DNA of 52,946 nt from Ruminococcaceae bacterium UBA3818 (GTDB lineage Bacteria > Bacillota > Clostridia > Oscillospirales > Ruminococcaceae), in contig DFDW01000015.1 in assembly GCA_002369315.1 (NCBI GenBank), positions 1-52,946 on the forward strand. Reading direction: 5' to 3'. How positions within the stretch are numbered: the stretch's first letter is position 1; each line of letters starts with the position of its first letter. Below the pieces are notes generated by a model. That model worked only from the letters and a program-made list of their open reading frames with translations, had not been told where the DNA came from and searched no databases. Both the position numbers and the translations under genes were made by a program. This document shows, piece by piece, positions 34,393 to 42,748 of the stretch.

Positions 34393-35337
34393 CTATTTTG
34401 CTGCCTCCACAGCGGTACGAATCCGGCTGTAAGAAATCTCTGTCGGCAGCGTACAATCTGCACCCAACAGGAACCGCCGGCCCTCCATCGTGTGCAGCAG
34501 CTGGTGAACCGCGTCCCGAATTTGCGCCTCACTGCCGTCTACCAGCACACCAGCCCGGTCATCCAAACCGCCTAAAATTACTCGATCCGGGAACAGAGCC
34601 GCCCCATCCAACAGCGAGGGGTTTTTTTCGTATACGCCCCAATTGACCACCGCAAAGGGATAATCCTTGTAACGCGCCAAATTCAGCCGGTCCTTGCAGA
34701 TGTGCAGCACATTATAGGGGGATTTTTCCGCCGCTTTCAGAATTTTAAGATCATGGGGCTTGATATAGGTTTCGAACTCCTCATCGGTAAAAAGGTAGCT
34801 CTCGCCGCCCAACGCCGCATAATAAATGCCGTCGGCGCCCGCCTCCAGGCATGCTTCCGCTAAAATCGCAAGCCCGTCTGAAATGATTTCCCAGCCATAG
34901 GAAACCGCTTTGGGATCTTCGCGCAGATGTGCCGCCAGCAGTCCGCTGCCTGTCTCATATCCGGCGGAACCGCCTCTGGCGTGCCAGGCGGAGGCGACAA
35001 TGCCATGTACGGTCGCCAGCGTCATTCCTTCCCCGCCGGTTTTGTCCAAGATCCGCTTAATGAGATCCACCTGCTCCACAATAAAGGGGGACTGTCGGTG
35101 AAAAGGTTTTAAATTTTTCCAGTCGGAAGCTTTTTGAATCGGAATATCGCAGGGAACCAGATTTTCATTCATGATTTTTTGAATATCCGTCCCTGTTTCA
35201 CGAAAGAAATCCACATGTGCCTGCACCGCTGCATCTCCATGAAAGCAAGTTTCGGGGAAATGCAGCCAAAAACCAGAAGGTACGCGGTCTACTGGTCTGC
35301 CCTCGATCGCCGCAATGACCCGCTCTTTTTTGGTCAT
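34393..35337 (-). CDS. Uroporphyrinogen decarboxylase (URO-D) family protein
   Basis: The 314-residue product has the family start TKKERVIAAIEGRPVDRVP, a mid-region LATVHGIVASAW, ACLEAGADGIYYAALGG and HICKDRLN, and the C-terminal VILGGLDDRAGVLVDG with FLLGADCTLPTEI. Such proteins in Clostridia are often methyltransferases of corrinoid systems rather than true heme enzymes. No corrinoid protein or other heme gene adjoins it, so the substrate is open. ATG 35337 follows AAAAGGAGCG. Confidence 0.8.
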   Translation of the reverse strand: MTKKERVIAAIEGRPVDRVPSGFWLHFPETCFHGDAAVQAHVDFFRETGTDIQKIMNENLVPCDIPIQKASDWKNLKPFHRQSPFIVEQVDLIKRILDKTGGEGMTLATVHGIVASAWHARGGSAGYETGSGLLAAHLREDPKAVSYGWEIISDGLAILAEACLEAGADGIYYAALGGESYLFTDEEFETYIKPHDLKILKAAEKSPYNVLHICKDRLNLARYKDYPFAVVNWGVYEKNPSLLDGAALFPDRVILGGLDDRAGVLVDGSEAQIRDAVHQLLHTMEGRRFLLGADCTLPTEISYSRIRTAVEAAK

Positions 35338-35514
35338 GAAAAACGCTCCTTTTTTCTGTCAAACCCGGCTGCCCAATCGGAGGTCCCGTGGGCCGAAAAT
35401 GACAATTGATAATTTTATTGTACTATAAAGCAATTGTTTTTGCAATCATCCCGCGGTGTCGCTCTTCCGCAGACTTTTATCGTTCGATTTCCATGGTTCA
35501 AAAGCGGATTCCGC

Positions 35515-35811
35515 TTACCCCCGCTTCCAATATTTACTGCCATCCGCGGTGCGGTCTAAAAATCCATATTCGATCAGACTGCGGCGCAGCGATACGTAAT
35601 CGTCAAAAATCTCTTTCAGAATTGCATCCGTTTCCTTCCCGGTATACGACCGGTCCGATTCAAATTTCTCCGCTATTTTTGTCAAAATAACGATTTTTTT
35701 CTTCTCCTTAGCGGAAAAAACCTTTAATTTCAGTGGTTCCAGGCTATAGAACACATTCGCCAATATCTTTTTTCGTTCCTCTTCTGTAATCACATATCGA
35801 TCGTCTATCAT
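35515..35811 (-). CDS. DUF2087 domain protein
   Basis: The 98-residue product matches DUF2087: YVITEEERKKILANVF, LKLKVFSAKEKKKIVILTKI, YTGKETDAILKEIFDDYVSL and RRSLIEYGFLDRTADGSKYW. This module often follows helix-turn-helix or ArsR-like domains and resembles a nucleic-acid-binding fold; here it stands alone. ATG 35811 has GGAGGTG 6-7 nt upstream. The open frame continues 43 codons further, including basic residues, but without a better site. Confidence 0.75.
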   Translation of the reverse strand: MIDDRYVITEEERKKILANVFYSLEPLKLKVFSAKEKKKIVILTKIAEKFESDRSYTGKETDAILKEIFDDYVSLRRSLIEYGFLDRTADGSKYWKRG

Positions 35812-36013
35812 TTTTGCACCTCCATGAATTCGAACAAACTTTTCTTTTTCATTTTGCGCTTCCTCCACCATCTCATAAACCGCAAGGTATAATTTTGCCC
35901 TCTTTGCTTTTTCCCGCAGTACAAATCTCTGGTGCCGCACCGTGATAAAAAAAGGAATAAAACGCGGGAAAACCGTTCATACTACTTTTGCAATCTGCAA
36001 AGGAGGTTTTATA

Positions 36014-36193
36014 ATGCCTGAATCCAAAGCAAACAAATCCATTGGCTGTACTGTTCAACAGTGCGCCCACCACTGCGGAAACGAAAACTACTGTTCGCTC
36101 GACAGCATTAAAGTCGGTACCCATGAGACAAATCCGACTGTAGTCGAATGTACAGATTGTGAGTCTTTCCGTGTGAAAAGCTCCTGCTGCTAG
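36014..36193 (+). CDS. Small cysteine-rich DUF1540 protein
   Basis: The 59-residue product has a Cys pattern of the DUF1540 type: IGCTVQQCAHHCGNENYCSL, with DSIKVGTHE and CTDCESF following, and a CC pair near its end. These are probable metal-binding proteins found in Clostridia, sometimes linked with sporulation. AGGAGG lies 8 nt before ATG 36014, and a terminator follows the stop. It is divergent from the DUF2087 gene. Confidence 0.85.
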   Translation: MPESKANKSIGCTVQQCAHHCGNENYCSLDSIKVGTHETNPTVVECTDCESFRVKSSCC

Positions 36194-36207
36194 CAGGTTG
36201 CAAACAA

Positions 36208-36238
36208 AAAAGCCATCCTCTCAAAGAGGATGGCTTTT
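36208..36238. terminator. Bidirectional terminator
   Basis: The stem AAAAGCCATCCTCT/AGAGGATGGCTTTT has a 3-nt loop between the convergent DUF1540 and dipeptidase genes. Confidence 0.88.
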
Positions 36239-36249
36239 CCTGTTGTTCT

Positions 36250-37653
36250 CTAGCGGCACAGATCAATAATCGCCTGTGCGAAAATTTTCGCGCTCAAAAT
36301 CAACTGGTCGATCACCGCAAATTCGTCGGCACCGTGCATATGATTGTCCACTGCGGGATCCGCGCAGCCAAATGCAACGCCGTTTTTCAGATTGTGGGTA
36401 TAAGTCCCGCCTCCGATTGCGATACATTCTCCTTTTTTGCCGGTGTATCGCTCATAGCAACGTAAAAGCGTCTGGATAAAAGGACTATCCGCCGGAACAT
36501 GATGGCCCGGGCGCATCTTCCGGTTTCCCAGCTGGATACCCTCTTTTCCGAAAGCCTCCACCAATACATCGCGCATATTCTGCTCGTTTGCGCAAAGAGA
36601 AACTCTGCTGTCGAACACGCCTTTCAATCCAGTCAGGCTATACTCGAACACAGAAAAGGCGATGGTCAGAGGGCCGGATATTTCATCGGACATCTTGACC
36701 CCAGCAGCCTTTCCTTCCCAATCGCCATGCGGGAAGATACCATTGACAGCACGCAATTTGGAAAATCCTTCCGAATCGGCCATGGGCAAGCGGGACAGAA
36801 ATTCCACCATGGCCGTTACCGCGTTGGCGCCAGCTTCCGGGGTAGAAGCATGTGCCGCGCGGCCTTTGGCTTCTATCAAAATAACACCGTCTTTTTGCTC
36901 GGCGGAAAAATCCACACCGCTTTCCCTGCTGTAATCTACACAGGCTGCGCGCACCGCATCCAACTCGATTCCTTCCAGCATCGCTTCGGCCTTATCCGGG
37001 ATCACATTGTGCCGGAACCCGCCTTTGACCGATACAATCCGCGGCAATTTAGCGTCTTCTTCCCATTGGGCGGTAAAATCACTGCTATAACTGCCTTTTT
37101 CCACATTAATAACCGGGAAATCCGCATCTGGCGAAAAAGTAGCAGGCGCTTCTTTTTCCGTTTGATAGTAATGGGCGATATCGCTGCTGCCGCTTTCTTC
37201 GTCAGTGCCCAAAATCACGCGGCAGTTTTTCGACAGAGGGATCTTTAAATCTTTTACCGCTTTTGCCGCCCAAAGGCCAGCCATCGCAGGGCCTTTGTCA
37301 TCGGCAGAACCGCGCCCATACAGCTTTCCATCCAGGATTTTCGGTTCAAAAGGTTTGGTTACCGTCCAGTCATCTCCAACCGGAACGATATCCAAATGGG
37401 CCAGGATATCCAATCCTCTCTCCTGCTCATTCAAATCAAAGGTAGCGACATAATGGTCATAGTCGGTGACTTTCATGCCCATGCGCCGCCCGATATCCAT
37501 TGCGGCCTCCAGCGCCCTGGCGGGACCTTCCCCGAAGGGCATTCCCTCCTTCGGCTGCTGCCGGTCGCTGGGAATACGAATCAAGGTACAGATATCCTCA
37601 ATCATTTCATCTTTATGCGCTGCGAAATATTCTTCTAATTGTTTTTGGTACAT
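36250..37653 (-). CDS. pepV: M20-family dipeptidase (PepV/Sapep-like)
   Basis: It cleaves dipeptides with two active-site zinc ions. The start is ATG 37651-37653 with AAAGGAAG upstream. The product (467 residues) begins YQKQLEEYFAAHKDEM and has LDILAHLDIVPVGDDWTVTK (metal-binding His), YGRGSADDKGPAMAGLWAAK (bridging Asp), LGTDEESGSSDIAHY (catalytic Glu and ligand) and GGGTYTHNLKNGVAFG near the end. The long lid domain and PepV-type length are normal. Confidence 0.9.
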   Translation of the reverse strand: MYQKQLEEYFAAHKDEMIEDICTLIRIPSDRQQPKEGMPFGEGPARALEAAMDIGRRMGMKVTDYDHYVATFDLNEQERGLDILAHLDIVPVGDDWTVTKPFEPKILDGKLYGRGSADDKGPAMAGLWAAKAVKDLKIPLSKNCRVILGTDEESGSSDIAHYYQTEKEAPATFSPDADFPVINVEKGSYSSDFTAQWEEDAKLPRIVSVKGGFRHNVIPDKAEAMLEGIELDAVRAACVDYSRESGVDFSAEQKDGVILIEAKGRAAHASTPEAGANAVTAMVEFLSRLPMADSEGFSKLRAVNGIFPHGDWEGKAAGVKMSDEISGPLTIAFSVFEYSLTGLKGVFDSRVSLCANEQNMRDVLVEAFGKEGIQLGNRKMRPGHHVPADSPFIQTLLRCYERYTGKKGECIAIGGGTYTHNLKNGVAFGCADPAVDNHMHGADEFAVIDQLILSAKIFAQAIIDLCR

Positions 37654-37780
37654 CGGAAAACTTCCTTTCATAAAAACAATAACCCGTCATGCGGCTATTT
37701 TTATTATAATTTTCGAAAAAAGGAAAGTCAAATCAATTCTCAAAATCACACTGCGCCCCAACCCGGTTTTCAAAGCTTTA

Positions 37781-39157
37781 TCATGGCTGTTCCGGAAGCG
37801 TTTCTTCCCGCGGCTCCACAAACGCTCTGTTTTTCCACGCGCCGCTTTTCCATCGAAACAGAAAGACAACCGCACGAATACATTCATCGCAGGCCATGGC
37901 CGCCCATATGCCAATCAAGCCGTACCCTGCCGCAACACCGATCAAATAGCCGCCCAGTACCGCCACAGTCCAGGCCGACAAAATACCCAGAACCACAGGG
38001 AAGCGGATGTCGCCCGCCGCCTGCAAACAGCGTACCATGACAATATTGACGCTTCGTCCCCACTCCAGAAAAATCTCAATGAACATGATTGCCGCGCCCA
38101 ATTCGATCACCGCCGAATCGGAAGTGAAAATTCCAAAAATCGGTTTGCTCAACACCCATAAAACCGATGCTACTCCCAGCGATACCAGCATGGACAGCCG
38201 GCAGGTGTACCATACCTGGCGGTTGGCGCTGCGCAGGTCTCCCGCGCCCACTAAATATCCCACGATGACCTGGCTTGCCTGGCCGATAGCGGAAGAGAAA
38301 AGGTAGGAACACATGGCAAACATACTGGCGTAGACCTTGGTATTAATCGATACGGCACCGAACAGGTTCACAAAGGTCATGATAAACACCTGGGTCATGT
38401 TGTAAGACAACGACTCTCCGCCAGAAGGCAAGCCAATACGAAGCAGCTGCCGCAGCATCTTTGTGGGAAAGGGGCGCAAATAGCGGATGGAAAAACGGGC
38501 GTTCAGCTTTTTATAAAACAGCCGGAGCATAATCGCCAACCCTGCCATACGGCTGAGATTGCTGGCGATCGCCGCTCCCGCCACGCCCAAAGCGGGCAGG
38601 CCGAACATTCCGTTGATCAAAAGCATATTTCCACCTATGTTCACAAGATTGACCACTACCGAAACGACCAGGGATTCCTTCATCATCGCATGGCTGCGAA
38701 AAAAGGCGGACAGGGTCAGCTGAATGGCCTGCAAAAACAAGCAGCTTCCAATGATGCTGATATAAATCCGGGATCCTTCCATCAATTCTTCCGGCACCTG
38801 CATCAGCTGAAAAATCGATTGATTGCACAGCAGCAAAGCCACACCGATCACCAGACCAAACGCTGTATTGACCGAAAAAGACAACGTATACAGCTGGTGG
38901 ACTTTTTGCTGGTCATTCGCCCCACGATATTGGGAAATCAAAATCATTGCCGCCGTGCTGATGACGCTGAAAGTGATAATCAGCACATTGAGGATCTGGT
39001 TCGCGTTGCCGATTGCGCCTACCGCAAGCTGCGAGTATTGCCCAACCATAAATTGGTCGATATTACCTACCAGCATTTGGAGAATCAATTCCATAAAAAC
39101 CGGCCAGGTCAATTTCAGAAGGTAGGATGGCCGGGTGATTTTCTGTGTCTCGTTCAT
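37781..39157 (-). CDS. MATE-family multidrug/sodium antiporter
   Basis: The 458-residue product has 12 predicted membrane helices and MATE features: LKLTWPVFMELILQMLVGNIDQFMVGQYS, in which the PxxxE and D positions are present, the internal repeat near RIGLPSGGESLSYNMTQVFI, and a C-terminal half with QASQVIVGYLVGAG. The substrate is unknown. ATG 39157 has GGGAGAG 5 nt upstream. The promoter carries a 13-bp palindrome in its spacer, so expression is probably repressor-controlled. Confidence 0.9.
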   Translation of the reverse strand: MNETQKITRPSYLLKLTWPVFMELILQMLVGNIDQFMVGQYSQLAVGAIGNANQILNVLIITFSVISTAAMILISQYRGANDQQKVHQLYTLSFSVNTAFGLVIGVALLLCNQSIFQLMQVPEELMEGSRIYISIIGSCLFLQAIQLTLSAFFRSHAMMKESLVVSVVVNLVNIGGNMLLINGMFGLPALGVAGAAIASNLSRMAGLAIMLRLFYKKLNARFSIRYLRPFPTKMLRQLLRIGLPSGGESLSYNMTQVFIMTFVNLFGAVSINTKVYASMFAMCSYLFSSAIGQASQVIVGYLVGAGDLRSANRQVWYTCRLSMLVSLGVASVLWVLSKPIFGIFTSDSAVIELGAAIMFIEIFLEWGRSVNIVMVRCLQAAGDIRFPVVLGILSAWTVAVLGGYLIGVAAGYGLIGIWAAMACDECIRAVVFLFRWKSGAWKNRAFVEPREETLPEQP

Positions 39158-39195
39158 CTCGTCTCTCCCTGTTTTTTTTCATAAATTATGTTCTC

Positions 39196-39223
39196 ATTAT
39201 AGTGTAGGAAACCTACTTGTCAA
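39196..39223 (-). promoter_or_regulatory. MATE-gene promoter with palindromic operator
   Basis: On the minus strand, -35 TTGACA (39218-39223) and -10 TATAAT (39196-39201) have a 16-bp spacer that contains GTAGG-TTT-CCTAC (39204-39216). This suits control by a MarR- or TetR-type repressor not encoded nearby. Confidence 0.7.
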
Positions 39224-39356
39224 TTTATCCGGAGAAAAACAAGCGTTTTGCTTATAAAATTCTCTGTTCGGCTTTTGATTTTCATCATATCGATAAAAAG
39301 AAAATCCATCGCGCAGACAGGCAGTTAAAAATCCTAAAGAAAATTTAGAAAACCCC

Positions 39357-39385
39357 TTGATTTTTGGGGGATTATCGATTATACT
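39357..39385 (+). promoter_or_regulatory. Promoter of the tRNA-Ala gene
   Basis: The -35 TTGATT (39357-39362) and -10 TATACT (39380-39385) have a 17-bp spacer, 29 bp before the tRNA. Confidence 0.75.
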
Positions 39386-39414
39386 AATATGCGTTGTCAC
39401 TGAAAATAAAATAT

Positions 39415-39490
39415 GGGGGCGTAGCTCAGTTGGTAGAGCGTTCGGTTCGCATCCGAGAGGTCATGAGTTCGAATCTCACCGTCTCCACCA
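39415..39490 (+). tRNA. tRNA-Ala (anticodon CGC)
   Basis: The full cloverleaf is readable: acceptor GGGGGCG/CGTCTCC with G3-U70 (the alanine identity pair), D arm GCTC/GAGC with loop AGTTGGTA, and anticodon stem TTCGG/CCGAG. The loop TTCGCAT carries anticodon CGC at 39448-39450. The T arm is ATGAG/CTCAC with loop TTCGAAT (one A-C mismatch), and CCA is encoded. The A37 is followed by T38, slightly unusual. Confidence 0.92.
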
Positions 39491-39524
39491 AAAATCCCGA
39501 ATGCCAAAAGCGTTCGGGATTTTT
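39490..39524 (+). terminator. Terminator of the tRNA gene
   Basis: The stem AAAAATCCCGAA/TTCGGGATTTTT has an 11-nt loop and begins immediately after the CCA end. Confidence 0.88.
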
Positions 39525-39536
39525 ACTTATTACCTT

Positions 39537-39601
39537 TTCACGATTCATTATTCACTCGTCCGCCCATTCGGGATTTTGGGCAAGTAATAAGGAATCGTGA
39601 A
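39537..39601. repeat. Inverted-repeat intergenic element
   Basis: TTCACGATTC (39537-39546) and GAATCGTGAA (39592-39601) flank a 45-bp core that includes AT-rich half-matches (ATTATT near the left arm, AATAAG near the right arm) and a copy of TTCGGGATTTT like the neighbouring terminator. It looks like a short intergenic repeat or MITE-type relic rather than a gene. Confidence 0.5.
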
Positions 39602-39708
39602 GAAGTTGAGGTGTCCGCTTTGTGGACGATTGAAATGATGTTGAGAGGTATCTATCGTGTAGCGATGTTACAGATCGCCGTGAACAAATTGTTCACGGCG
39701 ATTTTTTT
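39602..39708 (+). repeat. Hairpin series ending in a terminator-like stem
   Basis: After the repeat lie GTCCGC-TTT-GTGGAC, then GATTGAAATGATGTTG, a stretch containing ATCGTGTAGCGAT, and finally ATCGCCGTGAAC/GTTCACGGCGAT (39674-39702) with T7. Hairpins joined by a GAAATGATGTTG-like linker resemble intergenic repeats seen in gut Clostridia (recall, not checked). Together with 39525-39601 it fills the 330 bp between the tRNA terminator and the next promoter; no gene is seen. Confidence 0.45.
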
Positions 39709-39832
39709 GTGAAAAATCCGCGATCCGCTCTGCCGGCATCGTCAATCCCTTTGTTTTTGTTCCGGCACCTCTGACCTTTTTCATTTTCCACTTGAATTTT
39801 TGATATTTCATTGCCTCCCTATTAAAAATCCA

Positions 39833-39860
39833 TTGTCTTTTTCAAAAAACCGACTATAAT
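39833..39860 (+). promoter_or_regulatory. Promoter of the DUF1508 gene
   Basis: The -35 TTGTCT (39833-39838) and -10 TATAAT (39855-39860) have a 16-bp spacer. The predicted leader is about 175 nt, and includes the hairpin GTTTTCC-GGC-GGAAAAC near 39961-39977. Confidence 0.6.
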
Positions 39861-40043
39861 GAATATATCAGGCATTTTTTCTGGTATTTTGGCGTATTGC
39901 GCGCCTGTTTTTGTTCAATTTTCAGCCAAAACAGCTTCTCTTGTTTCAATCGGAGACGGCGTTTTCCGGCGGAAAACGATTTTGGAAGTTACCGTCGATT
40001 CGTTGGGGAACGGCGGAACATATATTTTAAAGGAGAGATTATA

Positions 40044-40415
40044 ATGGGTAAATTTACAATCAAAACAACTGCCACCGGTTTTACTTTCCGCTTAAAAGCC
40101 AAAAACGGCGAAGTGATTGCCAATTCCGAAGTCTACTCCTCTGAGGCCTCTTGCCGGAATGGCATTCAAAGCGTGATCAACAACGCTCCCGTCGCCGCTG
40201 TTGAAGATCAGACGATCGAAGGATTTGAGGTTCAGAAACATCCGAAATTCGAAATTTACTTGGATAAAAAAGGCGAGAGCCGGTTCCGCTTAAAAGCCAA
40301 AAACGGTGAAATCATTGCCGTATCGGAAAGCTATAAAGCCAAATCCTCCTGCCTGAACGGAATCGAAAGCGTCCGCAAAAATGTGGTAGACGCTGTAATC
40401 GAAAAAGAGGACTAG
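40044..40415 (+). CDS. Tandem DUF1508 (YegP-like) protein
   Basis: The 123-residue product contains two DUF1508 repeats: FTFRLKAKNGEVIANSEVY with SCRNGIQSV, and SRFRLKAKNGEIIAVSESY with SCLNGIESV. This matches E. coli YegP-type proteins, which are small beta-rich proteins of unknown role. AAAGGAGAG lies 8 nt before ATG 40044. A hairpin follows the gene. Confidence 0.9.
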   Translation: MGKFTIKTTATGFTFRLKAKNGEVIANSEVYSSEASCRNGIQSVINNAPVAAVEDQTIEGFEVQKHPKFEIYLDKKGESRFRLKAKNGEIIAVSESYKAKSSCLNGIESVRKNVVDAVIEKED

Positions 40416-40456
40416 TTCTTCTTTTTCGATGTAAAAACAAATTCTGTCGAGCAAAG

Positions 40457-40488
40457 TTGTGCCGCATGGGAAAATCCATGCGGCACAA
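40457..40488 (+). terminator. Terminator after the DUF1508 gene
   Basis: The stem TTGTGCCGCATGG/CCATGCGGCACAA is 13 bp and perfect with a 6-nt loop, followed by TTTATG (weak T run). Confidence 0.7.
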
Positions 40489-40538
40489 TTTATGCGGTAA
40501 TCCATCCCAATCATCTCTGCGTTTCGGAGGAACTTACA

Positions 40539-41168
40539 ATGAAGAACCCGACCAAATCTGCTTTTATCCTCATCGACATGGAACAAGGCTTTATTGACCC
40601 CTCTTCCGCCCATTGCATCAAAGGAGCCGCCGCCACAGTCCCCGCTTGTGAAAAAGCCATCCAAACGGCACGGCAAAAGGGAATCCCTGTCTTTTTTGTC
40701 AAGCGCATTTATCGGGAGGACGGCAGCGATGTGGAATGTACCCGCTATCAAAGCTGGGTTGCCGGTGGGCGCAGTATGTCTCCAGGCAGTTTTGGCGCGC
40801 AGGAACCGGAAAGCCTTCGCCCGCAACCTGGAGATTATACAATCATCAAGCCGCGCTGGAGCGCTTTCTTCCAGACGGAACTGGATCTGATCCTGCGCCG
40901 GCTGGATATCCGAACCGTTATTCTGGCTGGCACCACAACGCCGAACTGTATCCGCACCACCTGCTATGATGCCAATGCGCTGGATTATAATGTTGTGGTC
41001 TTATCTGACTGCACCTCCTCCCAAACCGAGGAAATCCAGCAGGCAAATCTGGACGATATGAAACGGATGGGGGCTTTCATCATCGACTCCTGTGCATTTG
41101 AAAAATACGACGAAACCACCGTTTCGGATTTAGCCGCCTGCATTCGGGCCGATATCGAAAAAAGGTAG
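40539..41168 (+). CDS. Isochorismatase-like cysteine hydrolase
   Basis: The 209-residue product has the family catalytic triad: Asp in SAFILIDMEQGF, Lys in IIKPRWSAF, and Cys in TTTPNCIRTTCYDANALDYNVV. It most resembles cysteine hydrolases that act on amides such as nicotinamide or N-carbamoyl compounds; the substrate is not identifiable. CGGAGGA lies 9 nt before ATG 40539. Confidence 0.88.
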   Translation: MKNPTKSAFILIDMEQGFIDPSSAHCIKGAAATVPACEKAIQTARQKGIPVFFVKRIYREDGSDVECTRYQSWVAGGRSMSPGSFGAQEPESLRPQPGDYTIIKPRWSAFFQTELDLILRRLDIRTVILAGTTTPNCIRTTCYDANALDYNVVVLSDCTSSQTEEIQQANLDDMKRMGAFIIDSCAFEKYDETTVSDLAACIRADIEKR

Positions 41169-41258
41169 TTTTTAATCATCTGCATCAAAAGTTTTGGGTC
41201 CGCTTTTTTCTTGGAAAACAGCGGACTTTTTCTTTGCTTTTTTCCGTTCAATTTTTTC

Positions 41259-41314
41259 TTGCATTTCCTGTATCCTCGTGCTATACTCCAATTTGATATT
41301 CATTATCAAATTGG
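41259..41314 (+). promoter_or_regulatory. Promoter and Zur/Fur-type operator of the zinc operon
   Basis: The promoter has -35 TTGCAT (41259-41264), a 17-bp spacer and -10 TATACT (41282-41287). Directly after the -10, CCAATTTGATA-TTCAT-TATCAAATTGG (41288-41314) is a perfect 11-bp inverted repeat, of the form bound by Fur-family repressors. Binding there would block the start site and repress the operon. Confidence 0.85.
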
Positions 41315-41324
41315 AGATGCCAAA

Positions 41325-41723
41325 ATGGGAGAAATTCGTTCTTATCACACCAAACAGCGGGAAATGGTTCTGCAGTTTTTTGCCGCTCATCCGGATCAAT
41401 GCTTTTGCGTCAAGGATTTGACCGCGCAGAAAAGCATTCTGGTCGGAACCGCAACTTTATACCGGGCCCTTTCGCTTTTGTGCCGGGAAGGAAAACTCAA
41501 AAAATACACCGAGTCCGACGGCAGCGGTGCTTTTTATCAATACAACGATTCAGAAGCCTGCCACTGCCACTTTCACTTAAAATGCCTGCGGTGTGGGCAG
41601 CTGATTCACATGGATTGCGGTTTTATGAAAGATATGCAGGAGCATATCGAAACAGATCATGGTTTTCTGGTCGACAGCGGGAAAAGTATCCTGTACGGCC
41701 TTTGCCAAAAATGCCGCCATTAA
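41325..41723 (+). CDS. zur: Fur-family zinc uptake regulator
   Basis: The 132-residue product has an N-terminal winged helix (YHTKQREMVLQFF, VGTATLYRALSLLCREGKLKKY) and a metal-binding half with CHCHFHLKCLRCGQLIHMDC and a final LCQKCRH (two CxxC structural zinc pairs). The neighbouring znuA-znuC-znuB genes favour Zur over Fur or PerR. The start is ATG 41325, with GGAG 7-8 nt upstream. It is the first gene after its own operator, so it is autoregulated. Confidence 0.88.
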   Translation: MGEIRSYHTKQREMVLQFFAAHPDQCFCVKDLTAQKSILVGTATLYRALSLLCREGKLKKYTESDGSGAFYQYNDSEACHCHFHLKCLRCGQLIHMDCGFMKDMQEHIETDHGFLVDSGKSILYGLCQKCRH

Positions 41724-41799
41724 CCTGCAAGGTCCCTGCCTTTCTTCCCGCTCTTTCGGCAGCGGCCTTTTCGTCATCGATAAAGCTTTGGAGGATGTT

Positions 41800-42747
41800 A
41801 TGAAAAAATTGATTCAAATTCTGCTGTGTGCCGTCATGGCGGCTTTCCTTTTGGCCGGATGCGGCAGCAACGTTTCTTCATCTGCACCGGCTGACGGACG
41901 TCTGCGGATCGTTTCCACCGTCTTCCCCTCCTATGATTTTGCCCGCGCGATCGCGGGAGAGTATGCGGATGTCACCATCCTGCTGTCTCCGGGGATGGAA
42001 AGTCACTCCTATGAGCCAACGCCTCAGGACATGATACGGATTCAAAACTGCGACTTATTTTTATACACCGGCGGCGAATCCGACGCTTGGGTGGATGATC
42101 TGCTTTCCTCGCTTGACAAACCGGTCAATACGGTAAAAATGATGGACTGTGTCAACGTGTATGAAGAAGAAATGCTGGAAGGGATGCAGGAAGAAGAACC
42201 GTCCGGCGAACACGAAACGGAATACGATGAACATGTTTGGACCTCGCCCAAAAACGCGGTCAGGATTTCTCGGGCCATTGAAAAGGCCTTATGCGGCATT
42301 GACCCGGACAACGCCGCCTTTTATCAGAAAAACGCCGACTCTTATGCCGCTGAGCTGGAGTCGATGGACCAAAGGTTCCGTGATTTTTTTGCTGGTGTTT
42401 CCAAGAAGATCATGGTGTTCGGCGACCGTTTTCCTTTTCGTTATTTTGCGGAAGAATACGGCCTGGAATGTTTTGCCGCCTTTCCGGGATGCAGCAGCGA
42501 AACAGAGCCCAGCGCCGCGACCATCGCATTTTTAACCGATAAAGTAAAATCAGAAAACATCAGTACGGTATTTTATATTGAATTTTCCAACCATCAGGTT
42601 GCAGACAGCATTGCGGAAGCTGCCGGTGCCAAAACCGCATTGTTCCATTCTTGCCACAATGTTTCCGCACAGGATCAAAAAGATGGCGCCACTTACCTGT
42701 CTTTAATGGAACAAAATTTGAACACGCTGAAGGAGGCCCTGCGCTGA
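41800..42747 (+). CDS. znuA: Zinc ABC transporter substrate-binding lipoprotein
   Basis: It captures zinc outside the membrane for ZnuBC. ATG 41800 follows GGAGGATG. The 315-residue product has a lipoprotein signal peptide with lipobox LLAG-C (AAFLLAGCGS) and two ligand-bearing segments: GMESHSYEPTPQD and DEHVWTSPKN. A Glu-rich loop (EEEMLEGMQEEEPSGEHETE) sits where ZnuA proteins carry their His-rich loop. The third His region of classical ZnuA reads FGDRFPFRYFAEEYG, so Asp replaces the usual His, as in a Firmicute variant. It lies 76 bp after zur with no terminator between. Confidence 0.9.
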   Translation: MKKLIQILLCAVMAAFLLAGCGSNVSSSAPADGRLRIVSTVFPSYDFARAIAGEYADVTILLSPGMESHSYEPTPQDMIRIQNCDLFLYTGGESDAWVDDLLSSLDKPVNTVKMMDCVNVYEEEMLEGMQEEEPSGEHETEYDEHVWTSPKNAVRISRAIEKALCGIDPDNAAFYQKNADSYAAELESMDQRFRDFFAGVSKKIMVFGDRFPFRYFAEEYGLECFAAFPGCSSETEPSAATIAFLTDKVKSENISTVFYIEFSNHQVADSIAEAAGAKTALFHSCHNVSAQDQKDGATYLSLMEQNLNTLKEALR

Positions 42748-42748
42748 C

